A DNA stretch of 64,000 nucleotides. Source: Soonwooa sp023440705. GTDB taxonomy: Bacteria; Bacteroidota; Bacteroidia; Flavobacteriales; Weeksellaceae. The stretch spans positions 1 through 64,000 of the forward strand of contig JAEXRP010000123.1 in assembly GCA_023440705.1 (NCBI GenBank). Direction: 5' to 3'. A program made the translations under genes and the position numbers. The notes beneath the pieces are model-generated. The model was not told the origin of the DNA. It was given only the letters and a program-made list of their open reading frames with translations, and did no database searches. This document shows, in pieces, positions 1 to 7,057 of the stretch (its first letter is position 1; every line of letters begins with the position of its first letter).

Positions 1-120
1 TGGACAGCAAGCCCAGGCTAAGGCCAGCACTTTTCCTGCCCGCTTTTCCACATCCGACAACAACATCAATAAAATATCACGAAAAAATTCTACTTTTGAA
101 GTGTACTGAAAATGGGGAGC
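1..120. other. Left edge: foreign-looking segment abutting a truncated gene
   Basis: The first ~115 bases are visibly richer in G and C than the AT-rich sequence that follows. On the minus strand a reading frame is open from about position 120 to the window edge, in the same frame as the metallophosphoesterase but after its stop. I do not recognise the product. The segment may be the edge of an insertion or recombination junction that removed the rest of the metallophosphoesterase gene. Its identity cannot be settled without the sequence to the left. Confidence 0.3.
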
Positions 121-327
121 TTACACATTTGGATAAGAACCTTTATAATACTCGTGATTTCCAAGAATATAAATTACAGGAATATCTTTAATTTTTGTTT
201 TTATCCATTCGATTCCCTTAATTCCAAGGTTGGTATCGCCTGCTAAAATTAATAAATCAGCGTTGTTAAAATTTAATTCACTTTTGCCAAATTCTTGGTG
301 TAAATCACTAATTATCTGTACTCTCAT
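121..327 (-). pseudogene. Metallophosphoesterase, N-terminal fragment
   Basis: Sixty-eight residues match the start of a calcineurin-like metallophosphoesterase. The first motif is IISDLHQEF (D-x-H metal ligands), followed by ILAGDTNLG (GD) and YILGNHEYY (GNHE). Family members continue for about 150-200 more residues with further His ligands; here the frame stops at YPNV shortly after GNHE, so the active site is incomplete. The start codon lies 7 bp from the cassette repeat at 334-530, as for the other cassette genes. It is probably the last visible gene of the cassette array and has been cut by the junction near position 118. Family assignment is from motifs; truncation is seen directly. Confidence 0.65.
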
Positions 328-333
328 AAAATT

Positions 334-530
334 GCAGGTAACGGAAAAAGTATTGGCGAAGTGCGGGCTTAAGTTGAACGAATGTTCAAGTTCAGACCAA
401 ACGGAGCCGATGCTTTTTCAGATAAGCTAAGTTAATGAAAAAGATTATATGAAAAGCAGCGGCGGGTAAATTTTTCAAATCTTTCTATTATACATTTAAC
501 CCCGCATTTTGCCAATACAATGTTGTCTGC
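334..530 (-). repeat. Cassette-separating attC-like repeat, copy R1
   Basis: About 197 bp, bounded by GCAGGTAAC (334-342) and GTTGTCTGC (522-530). The outer arms are imperfectly complementary: TATTGGC and GTGCGGG on the left face CCCCGCA and GCCAATA on the right. Inside are a hairpin TTGAAC-GAAT-GTTCAA and a second stem pairing CCGATGCTTTTTCA with a TGAAAAGCAGCGG-like arm. The central loop is the most variable part between copies. A folded single strand would be a long, branched, mismatched stem comparable in kind to integron attC sites, though longer than most. Confidence 0.75.
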
Positions 531-534
531 AGTC

Positions 535-891
535 TTAGTTAATTATTTTTAGTGAATGATTTAGTTCCAAAATTATTAAGCTAAATAATAAAAATAATGT
601 AAATAGATATGCTAAAAACTCAGTTATCTGAAGATCTTTAATTAGTTTGATTTTGTTAAAAAATAAGATTGAGATTACTGAAAATATTATGCTTAAAATT
701 GCTGTAACGAAGTACAATAATAACTTTCTTTCAACAAAAAATATTTCTTTCCTAAAAATTAAAAAGATTATCAAAATTGTAGACAAAAATATAAGAATTG
801 TAGTTTGCCAATTCTTATTATTTTCTTTTTTATAATTGTTATTGTCTGTAGCAATTAGAAGATTGTTCAGTAAGTCAAGAAAGTCAAACAT
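535..891 (-). CDS. Small membrane protein of unknown function (cassette gene)
   Basis: A 118-residue protein with about three hydrophobic segments (roughly residues 29-46, 56-80 and 86-108) and a Lys/Asn-rich stretch near residues 16-28. I do not recognise a family. It follows the 81-residue gene at 896-1141 with a 4-bp gap, so the two are probably co-transcribed as one cassette. Its stop codon is 4 bp from repeat R1. A toxin/immunity or effector/membrane pairing is possible for such a cassette but nothing in the sequence proves it. Confidence 0.6.
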   Translation of the reverse strand: MFDFLDLLNNLLIATDNNNYKKENNKNWQTTILIFLSTILIIFLIFRKEIFFVERKLLLYFVTAILSIIFSVISILFFNKIKLIKDLQITEFLAYLFTLFLLFSLIILELNHSLKIIN

Positions 892-895
892 TGCA

Positions 896-1141
896 TTAGT
901 TTATTATAAAATATTCATCAATAACTTCGTTACGGGCGTTTAAAATCAGTTTCAATATTCCAATTTTCTTCGATTTTTGAATAATGTTAGTTTCTAAAAT
1001 TATATTTTCTCCATTTTGAGATGCAAGGAAACTAGATGAGTCTATTTTAATTTGGCTTTTGTCCTCAATATCCAATTCACATTCAGAATTAAGTTTTAAA
1101 ATTTCTTGAAAATGTTGTTCAAGTAAACTTTCATAATTCAT
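896..1141 (-). CDS. Small hypothetical protein (cassette gene)
   Basis: An 81-residue soluble, acidic protein starting MNYESLLEQHFQEI, with a predicted helical N-terminus followed by alternating beta-like segments. No family is recognised. It is the first gene of a two-gene cassette between repeats R2 and R1; the start codon is 34 bp from the end of R2. The partner downstream is a small membrane protein. The ATG is the first in-frame start and leaves room for only a short leader. Confidence 0.55.
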   Translation of the reverse strand: MNYESLLEQHFQEILKLNSECELDIEDKSQIKIDSSSFLASQNGENIILETNIIQKSKKIGILKLILNARNEVIDEYFIIN

Positions 1142-1175
1142 AATTTCCTTTTAATAACGGTTTTTTTATAAGATT

Positions 1176-1372
1176 GCAGACAACGGAAAAAGTATTGGCG
1201 AAGTGCGGGCTTAATTTGAACGAATGTTCAAGTTCAGACCAAACGGAGCCGATGCTTTTTCAGATTGTCTAAATTAAGAAAAAAAACAATATGAAAAGCA
1301 GCGGCGGATAAATTTCTCAACTTTTTCTATTTTATATTTAACCCCGCATTTTGCCAATACTATGTTATCTGC
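1176..1372 (-). repeat. Cassette-separating attC-like repeat, copy R2
   Basis: About 197 bp, bounded by GCAGACAAC (1176-1184) and GTTATCTGC (1364-1372). It is near-identical to R1 and R3 in its outer arms, the TTGAAC hairpin and the GCCGATGC/GCAGCGGC stem; differences concentrate in the central AT-rich loop. Its left 9-mer complements the right end of R1, across the two small genes, rather than its own right end. Confidence 0.75.
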
Positions 1373-1376
1373 AGTA

Positions 1377-2048
1377 TTATTTTGGCATTTCTTCATTATA
1401 CTTTTCAGTTAATAATTCTGACTCAATCCAATTGATAGATAGTTTGATAAGTATTTTTAAATCATTTAGATCTTTTGATTCCCATTTTTGTTCGTAATGA
1501 GTATGATCATTTCCTAACCATATTGCTCTTTCTGCTGTTAACTTTAGTTTATTACTGTCAACATAAGAATTTATACATTGCGAAATTGGCATTCTTTTTA
1601 TTTTAATTTCATCATCTGGATTTCGTTTTGTAAGAAAATCCTTTAATAAAATCTCTAATGATTTTCTATACGACATTCCACAAATTTCATTTAGATTATT
1701 TTGTTCTGCAAAATATGCTTGATTATATATAATTGAAAATTTTTGTGAAATACTTTTAATTTCTTCAGAAAACTCAACCGATTTTAAAGTTGGATAAAGA
1801 ATTTTATTATAGTTAAATACAGTTGTACTTTTTCCATAATATTGTGCTATAAATGGCTTGTTACACTCACTATTACTACATAATAAAGTTGCATATAAAT
1901 CATGATTTTCTTTATCAATATAATCATTCAATATTTCAGGAATTATGGTTTTATGACAATATGGACATTCATTTGGATAATCCATTATACAAGCGTAAAT
2001 ATTCTGTTGTTTACTTAAAATCTTGAAAGCTTTGTTATATTCCGGCAT
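1377..2048 (-). CDS. DUF4145 domain protein with N-terminal zinc ribbon
   Basis: A 223-residue protein. Residues ~28-66 contain two Cys pairs (CPYCHK and CSNSEC) typical of a zinc ribbon. The second half has the helical pattern of DUF4145, including a YRKSLEILLKDFL segment and the WLGNDHTHY motif near residues 177-185. DUF4145 proteins are frequently found near restriction-modification and other defence genes; their biochemical role is not established. Here the gene is a complete single-gene cassette: its stop is 4 bp from repeat R2 and its start 15 bp from R3. Assignment rests on motif recognition. Confidence 0.7.
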   Translation of the reverse strand: MPEYNKAFKILSKQQNIYACIMDYPNECPYCHKTIIPEILNDYIDKENHDLYATLLCSNSECNKPFIAQYYGKSTTVFNYNKILYPTLKSVEFSEEIKSISQKFSIIYNQAYFAEQNNLNEICGMSYRKSLEILLKDFLTKRNPDDEIKIKRMPISQCINSYVDSNKLKLTAERAIWLGNDHTHYEQKWESKDLNDLKILIKLSINWIESELLTEKYNEEMPK

Positions 2049-2063
2049 AGTTGTAATAATATT

Positions 2064-2264
2064 GCAGATAACGGAAAAAGTATTGGCGAAGTGCGGGCTT
2101 AAGTTGAACGAATGTTCAAGTTCAGACCAAGTGTAGCCGATGCTTTTTCAGATTGTTAAAATTAAAGAAAAAAACAATATGAAAAGCAGCGGCGGATAAA
2201 TATTTCTATTTTTTCTACTTTATATTTAACCCCGCATTTTGCCAATACAATGTTATCGGCTGCC
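2064..2264 (-). repeat. Cassette-separating attC-like repeat, copy R3
   Basis: About 201 bp, bounded by GCAGATAAC (2064-2072) and GTTATCGGCTGCC (2252-2264). It matches R1 and R2 except for a few substitutions (GTGTAG instead of ACGGAG before the GCCGATGC arm), loop changes, and four extra bases in the right end (the GGCT after GTTATC). The divergent right end, next to the helicase gene, implies that cassette came from a differently ended unit; its other end is missing because the nuclease gene is truncated. Confidence 0.75.
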
Positions 2265-2268
2265 CTTT

Positions 2269-3447
2269 TTACTTTTCACAATTGTAATGTTTTATTTCAC
2301 TATTTAAATTCTCTTTGTTGTTTATGATAGCTACACTATGTCTTGCCCTCGTCAATGCAACATATAGTTTTGAACGACTTGTATCAGCTAATTCTGAGTT
2401 ATTGTCTTTTAACCATTCTAAAAAAGGTTTTGTCGGATAAATTAAAACTCTGTCGAACGACAATCCTTTCGCTTCGCCAAAATTCATTACACTGTAATTT
2501 TCATTTACTTTGGTTCTTTTACTGTCCCGAAGTTGAAGAGCTTGGAATTTTTGTAAATAAGTTTCTATATCTTGTTCTTTGATAAAAAACACTCCACTAT
2601 GTTCTGTTTCAATATTATTACCTGGTGTAGTTGCTTGAAAGTTTGGAAACAATTTGTTTGACAAGTCGCAAATAGGTTTATTACATCTGTAATTTGTCAT
2701 TAACGAAGTATCGTCTTTGGCTAGGTTTTCAATTTTATCAGAAAAGAAATTTACAATCTGTGCTTTCTTGAATTGTTTGTTTTTCGCTGCACTATTCGTT
2801 GAATATGTTCCTTGTCTTGGATCACCAACTAATAGAATTGTGGAATTACAGTTGAAAAATAATTTCAATAATTCTAAATCGTAACCTGCTAGATCCTGAA
2901 CTTCGTCTACAAAAATGTGAGAATAAATTCTTGAAATACGGTCAATTACATTTCCGTTTGACCTTTCGTTGCAACGAAAAACAAATTTTGAAAGTTTATC
3001 TGAATAGATTTTTAAACCTTTTGTGAAATAATGTTGCTCAAATTCATTATTTTCTCCGTAGTAAATTGGAATTTTACATTTGCTACAATTAGGAATAACA
3101 ATTTTTTTTTGTTTACAATCTTGACACGGATTTCTATACGCTTTCAATCCTGATTGGCTATTTACTAAAATTAAACCTTTGATTTTCTTTTCAAATAAAA
3201 CGCCTTGAAACGGTCTAACGCCGTGTTGTAGTAAAAATGAAAACCAAGTTTGGACCGTAACATTTTCGGGAATACACTTATTCTTTTCAATGATTTTCTT
3301 TCGTATTTCGGCTTCGTTCGCTTGTGTATAAGTCGTGATAAGAACTTTTCCGTCTTTTTGTTTTAGGGCTTCTTCTACAAGAAAAGTTGTTTTACCTGAA
3401 CCAGCAGCTGCTATTATTAGTTTATTGTTAGTCAGTTTTGATTGCAT
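2269..3447 (-). CDS. UvrD/Rep-family helicase, Gabija GajB-like
   Basis: A 392-residue superfamily 1 helicase, short compared with full UvrD (~720) and with typical GajB (~490). The Walker A motif GSGKT is at residues 16-20, Walker B is FVDEVQDLAG, a motif III-like region reads LLVGDPRQGTY, and motif VI is YVALTRARHS near the C-terminus. A Cys-rich insert (CQDC and CSKC) near residues 108-124 could bind zinc. It follows the OLD-type nuclease gene with a 20-bp overlap. In Gabija systems an OLD-family nuclease (GajA) and a UvrD-like helicase (GajB) are encoded in this order and act together against phage DNA. The pairing here is strong evidence for a Gabija-type origin, but the partner is truncated. 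Confidence 0.75.
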   Translation of the reverse strand: MQSKLTNNKLIIAAAGSGKTTFLVEEALKQKDGKVLITTYTQANEAEIRKKIIEKNKCIPENVTVQTWFSFLLQHGVRPFQGVLFEKKIKGLILVNSQSGLKAYRNPCQDCKQKKIVIPNCSKCKIPIYYGENNEFEQHYFTKGLKIYSDKLSKFVFRCNERSNGNVIDRISRIYSHIFVDEVQDLAGYDLELLKLFFNCNSTILLVGDPRQGTYSTNSAAKNKQFKKAQIVNFFSDKIENLAKDDTSLMTNYRCNKPICDLSNKLFPNFQATTPGNNIETEHSGVFFIKEQDIETYLQKFQALQLRDSKRTKVNENYSVMNFGEAKGLSFDRVLIYPTKPFLEWLKDNNSELADTSRSKLYVALTRARHSVAIINNKENLNSEIKHYNCEK

Positions 3448-4432
3448 CTAAAATGTATTGAGGAAATTTTACTATTTCAGTCGTTTCAAAAATTTTTAAA
3501 GCACATTCAGTTTTGTTTACTTTCATAAATTTTTGTAGATCATCATTGCTTTGATAATTTGTCCCAAAAATTTCGTTTAATGTTTCACGACTATTTGCCT
3601 TTAAAAGTTTTGGCTCAAGTGTGTTGTAATTGAAATCTTTCAGACTTCCTGTATCTACAATTGAATCAAAACAGATTTGTATATTTTGTTTAGCGTTCTT
3701 GCCTAAATAGTTTTCATACTTTTTATTTAAAGCATTAACATTTCCGTCATTGTCGGTAACAACGGTAACTTTTGAGCCGATTTTTTCGGCTATTTCCAAA
3801 AATCTCAAAAATGAAGTACCAACAGAAATTACATCAACTCCTTTTTCAATTGGAAGTTTGCCATCATTGTCAAGCATAAATGCTTTTTGAACAACTAACT
3901 CGTCAGAATCGCCCTCAACCAAAATAGCTTTCTTGCATAAAATCAAACGCAAAGTGTCGTAACCAGATAGCTTCTCAAAAAACTTGTAAGTGTCAGCGGA
4001 AAGTTCATTTAATTTTATTGTTTTCTTATCATTCAACAATATCAAATGTTCAAGTCCTAATTTATTTGCTACAAAACTGCTGTGTGTTGAAATTAAAATT
4101 TGCTTTCCTCCGTTATCGTTTTTTATGTCGCTAATTAGTTGGTTAAGTTTTGAATATGACAAATGATTTTCGGGTTCTTCCAATAATATTAGGTTAGCTT
4201 CTTTTGCTTTTTTATGACCTAATGCCAATTTTGTTTTTACTAAACATTGTTCGCCTTTCCCAATATAGTGGAATGGAACATCTTCCAAGTATGTGATTAA
4301 ACTACTTTCCCACGCATTTTTTGAAGACAGTTCAACTGAAAGTTCAACTTTTTTGTCTGAAATTTTTGAAGCGTTTTTTATTTTCTTATTTATCTTCTTG
4401 ATTGCATCGTTATCCATAAACGATTCTTTCAT
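3428..4432 (-). pseudogene. OLD-family ATPase/TOPRIM nuclease, Gabija GajA-like, N-terminus missing
   Basis: The 334 residues cover the C-terminal part of an OLD-type nuclease. Visible are the ABC-type Walker B (LILLEEPENHL), the His switch region (LISTHSSFVANKLGL), and a TOPRIM domain with LVEGDSDE and the acidic TDNDGN motif. The Walker A half of the ATPase, usually in the first ~50 residues of a ~580-residue protein, is absent. The frame begins at or just before 4432, inside the 3' end of the truncated response regulator gene. It is therefore a 5'-truncated gene, probably unable to bind ATP normally. It overlaps the helicase gene by 20 bp. Family: known; truncation: seen directly; loss of function: inferred. 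Confidence 0.75.
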
Positions 4433-4895
4433 TTTTCTGTGCGCTTTCGTTTAACAAAATTTTCACCAATTTACCTTCTGTTTTGACGAAAACACGGTCT
4501 TCATTAACTTGTTGAATTTCGGAATGTGATTTCAAACCAATAAAATCTTTGGCTTTATTTACAGCTTTTAGAAATCGATCCATGCGAACAGGTTTAACTA
4601 AATAATCAAAAACGCCAACTTCAAAACTGTCAATTGCAAAATCTCGATACGCCGTAATCATAATAAAAATAGGCGGTTTTTCTAAAGATTTGACAATTTC
4701 TAAACCATTAATCTGAGGCATTTCGATATCGCAAAATACCAAATCGACTTCATTATTTTGCAGAAACAAAATCGCGTCCAAGGGATGCTGAAAACGTCCA
4801 AGAATTTCCAAAAAGGGAATTTGTGAAGCAAGATTTTCAATCACTTCAATTGCTAAAGGCTCATCATCAATAATAATCGTTTTTATCGTCTTCAT
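4410..4895 (-). pseudogene. LytTR-family response regulator, C-terminally truncated
   Basis: The receiver domain occupies residues ~5-120, with IIIDDEP (acidic pocket), the phospho-acceptor Asp in VFCDIEMP, and the conserved Lys in YLVKPV. A linker and the first strands of a LytTR DNA-binding domain follow (DRVFVKTEGKLVKILL), but the frame then diverges and stops after 161 residues, where the family reaches about 235-250. The last ~11 residues do not resemble LytTR. The end coincides with the start of the truncated nuclease, so a recombination or deletion joined the two. It follows its sensor kinase by 3 bp. It may still be phosphorylated but is unlikely to bind DNA. Confidence 0.75.
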
Positions 4896-4898
4896 AGG

Positions 4899-6062
4899 TT
4901 ATAGCTCGATGTCAAGTTGTACGTTAAACATGTTTTTATTCTTCGTCACCAAGAGAGTGTGTTTCTTGGGATAAATCAGTTGAAGTCTCTTTTTAAGGTT
5001 TTCTAAACCGATGCCTCCAAAGTTTTTAAGTTCAGTTTTAGGAAGAAAATCATTTTCTAAATTAAATGAAAACTCATGATCTTTAACTTCAATTTTTAAA
5101 TTAAGAAATGCGTTTTCTTTATTTTTTAAACCATATTTAAAAGCGTTTTCAATAAGTGAAAATGTGAGTAAAGGCGCAATTGTTTTTCCTTTGGATTCGT
5201 TTTCGTTGGGTAAAATTATCGAAATACTTTTCTCTTCACCATGACGCATTTTTTCTAGTTCGACATAGTTTTTAATAAACTCAATTTCCTTTGTTAATGG
5301 TACTCGTTCCGCGTTCGATTCGTAAAGTGTGTAACTCATCGTGTCGGATAAATTAAGAATCATATCGGACATTTTATCATCTTTTTTAAGACTTAAACTA
5401 TATAAATTATTCAAGGTGTTAAACAAAAAATGGGGATTAAGTTGAGATTTTAAAAAGTCTTTTTCGATATTGATATTTTGGATTTGAAGTTGAGAGTTTT
5501 GTTTTGCCATTTTCAAAGATTTTGAATATAATTTTGAAATTTCAAACAAAATTTTAGCAAAGAAAAAAGGTGACAACAACGAAATTATGATGATCGTTTG
5601 CGAAATAATTCTAGATATCGAAACCGCTCCCCAAAAAGTTTGTTGCGCACTTGCAGTTATCGCTCCTTTTAATTCTCCAAACTCAATTTCGTAACCTAAA
5701 TAATGATATAGAACTGAAAAGCCGAATGTAATCCATAACCAAATGGCTGTCAATAAAGGCAATGTGAGACTAAGAATTATCATGGCAATTCCCAATTTTT
5801 GATTAAATAATTTTGGAGCAATTACATAAAAAAACAGATAAAATATCGTCATATTACTAACTGCCATTCGGATGGTTAAAATAACGCTATTGAATGTTGT
5901 TAAATCATAAGCTAATCGGTAACTCAAAAATAAAAGAATTGCAAAACTTAGCCACATAAAGGTGTGAAGTAAGATTCGAGTCTTCCAAGTTATTTCTTTT
6001 TCAAAATCGAAATCGGCAATTTTTTTGGACAGTTTACTGGATAAAAAAGATGAATTTTCCAT
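4899..6062 (-). CDS. LytS/YehU-type sensor histidine kinase
   Basis: A 387-residue membrane kinase. Four hydrophobic segments lie roughly at residues 29-50, 60-83, 90-113 and 150-172. After a coiled-coil-like linker comes the His_kinase domain with the NPHFLFNTLNNLY box (phospho-acceptor His near residue 210), then an ATPase domain with LIENAFKYG and GGIGLENLKKRL. This architecture pairs with LytTR response regulators, and the gene immediately downstream is one. Since that regulator has lost its DNA-binding domain, the kinase may be orphaned. A perfect 17-bp-stem hairpin ends 12 bp before the start codon. Confidence 0.85.
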   Translation of the reverse strand: MENSSFLSSKLSKKIADFDFEKEITWKTRILLHTFMWLSFAILLFLSYRLAYDLTTFNSVILTIRMAVSNMTIFYLFFYVIAPKLFNQKLGIAMIILSLTLPLLTAIWLWITFGFSVLYHYLGYEIEFGELKGAITASAQQTFWGAVSISRIISQTIIIISLLSPFFFAKILFEISKLYSKSLKMAKQNSQLQIQNINIEKDFLKSQLNPHFLFNTLNNLYSLSLKKDDKMSDMILNLSDTMSYTLYESNAERVPLTKEIEFIKNYVELEKMRHGEEKSISIILPNENESKGKTIAPLLTFSLIENAFKYGLKNKENAFLNLKIEVKDHEFSFNLENDFLPKTELKNFGGIGLENLKKRLQLIYPKKHTLLVTKNKNMFNVQLDIEL

Positions 6063-6073
6063 AAAATTTAGTT

Positions 6074-6111
6074 GAAAACTTTATCGAAAGGAAGCTTTCG
6101 ATAAAGTTTTC
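6074..6111 (-). terminator. Perfect hairpin between CPBP protease and histidine kinase genes
   Basis: GAAAACTTTATCGAAAG pairs perfectly with its complement across a 4-base loop. It is AT-rich at the base, so it could act as a terminator for the upstream protease gene in either orientation. It lies only 12 bp before the kinase start codon, so it could also limit expression of the kinase operon. Confidence 0.55.
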
Positions 6112-6124
6112 AATAGTAAAAATA

Positions 6125-6862
6125 TTACAAAATTCTTATAAGAGCATTCATGAGATTAATACAATTGTGCCCAATAATTGGAAAAATGAGATTTCCACTG
6201 AATTTTCTGAGTAAACCAACGCTAAATGATGAGATTAAAATGAGATAAATAATGGTTACAAAATCAAATTTCACTTGATAATCTGTCGTTAAAATGGCAC
6301 CATGAAGTACACCAAAGAGTATTGTGATGATTACAAATCCCCAACCGAATTGGATTCCTTTGTAATTCCATTTTGCTGGAAAAGCTTTATCTAAAAGCCA
6401 AAATCCAATTCCACGAAATGCAAGTTCTTCCGTTAAACCTGGCATTGATGCTTGAAACAAAAAAGTTTCTAAATCGAATGTTCCTCCTTTTGGGAACAAA
6501 ATCATTTTGAAAATAAAATCGAATAACAAAAATCCGAGAAATAATAAAACACCGAATTTTACTTGTTTTTTAGAATTGGTTTTAAAAGTGAATCCAACAG
6601 CGTTGCGGTTTTGTTTGTTTAAAGAAAATATAATTCCTAACGAAAGTAATAAACTTAAAATTTTTCCTCCCCAAGCGAATTTTAATCCAAGATTGTAGAA
6701 ATTGAAATAATCTTTTGCCAAACCTTGTATACTGCAGTCGACCAAAAAATATAAAAGAAAATAGAGTAGATATTTTAAGTTCGGTTTGTTAGTTTTTACA
6801 ATTGCTAAAATAATGAATGGAAGCATAATTGCGATCCAAAGAAGTGGTGTTAGTAATGACAT
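6125..6862 (-). CDS. CPBP-family intramembrane metalloprotease
   Basis: A 245-residue polytopic membrane protein with about seven hydrophobic segments. The CPBP (Abi/Rce1) motifs are present: the paired Glu with downstream Arg in TEELAFRG, a His in FGVLHGA, and GHNCIN near the C-terminus. These proteins cleave or bind prenylated or membrane substrates; the bacterial substrate is unknown. It is a single gene with a -7 promoter box at 6879-6886 and a hairpin after its stop. Confidence 0.85.
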   Translation of the reverse strand: MSLLTPLLWIAIMLPFIILAIVKTNKPNLKYLLYFLLYFLVDCSIQGLAKDYFNFYNLGLKFAWGGKILSLLLSLGIIFSLNKQNRNAVGFTFKTNSKKQVKFGVLLFLGFLLFDFIFKMILFPKGGTFDLETFLFQASMPGLTEELAFRGIGFWLLDKAFPAKWNYKGIQFGWGFVIITILFGVLHGAILTTDYQVKFDFVTIIYLILISSFSVGLLRKFSGNLIFPIIGHNCINLMNALIRIL

Positions 6863-6878
6863 AATGTTTATTTTTTGT

Positions 6879-6886
6879 CAAAACTA
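6879..6886 (-). promoter_or_regulatory. Bacteroidetes -7 box for the CPBP protease gene
   Basis: Minus-strand TAGTTTTG fits the TAnnTTTG consensus of Bacteroidetes sigma-A promoters and lies 16 bp before the start codon. Confidence 0.4.
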
Positions 6887-7057
6887 AATCCATCAAAGAT
6901 CAATTGAAATCTTTACCGATAGAACGAGGATTTTTACCGATGAAATTATATTTTTTGTCGTGGTAACAATAAGTCGATATAAGAATTCATTAGCGAATAA
7001 GAAAAATACTTGTTGAAAAAAGTGTATTTTCGATTCAACAAAAATCTAATAAATTAA

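Larger units (their letters stand above)
121..4440 (-). mobile_element. Integron-like gene cassette array (no integrase visible)
   Basis: Read on the minus strand, the order is: nuclease/helicase pair, repeat, DUF4145 gene, repeat, two small genes, repeat, metallophosphoesterase. All genes face the same way. Stop codons lie about 4 bp from the next repeat, and start codons 7-35 bp after one. The terminal 9-mers of each gene unit are exact complements of each other (522-530 with 1176-1184; 1364-1372 with 2064-2072). In known integrons this follows from circular cassettes recombining at a G^TT site in attC. The right boundary is a truncated LytTR regulator and the left boundary a truncated metallophosphoesterase. 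No tyrosine integrase is present in the window. The integron interpretation is inference; the repeat architecture is seen directly. Confidence 0.6.

Noticed and set aside
334..2264. CRISPR array interpretation of the three repeats
   Set aside because: Repeats are ~200 bp, the sequences between them are whole genes of different length, and there are no cas genes.
334..2264. Classical class 1 attC sites
   Set aside because: The end boxes (AGATAAC-type) do not fit RYYYAAC/GTTRRRY beyond the AAC/GTT core, and the sites are longer than typical; only an attC-like reading is justified.
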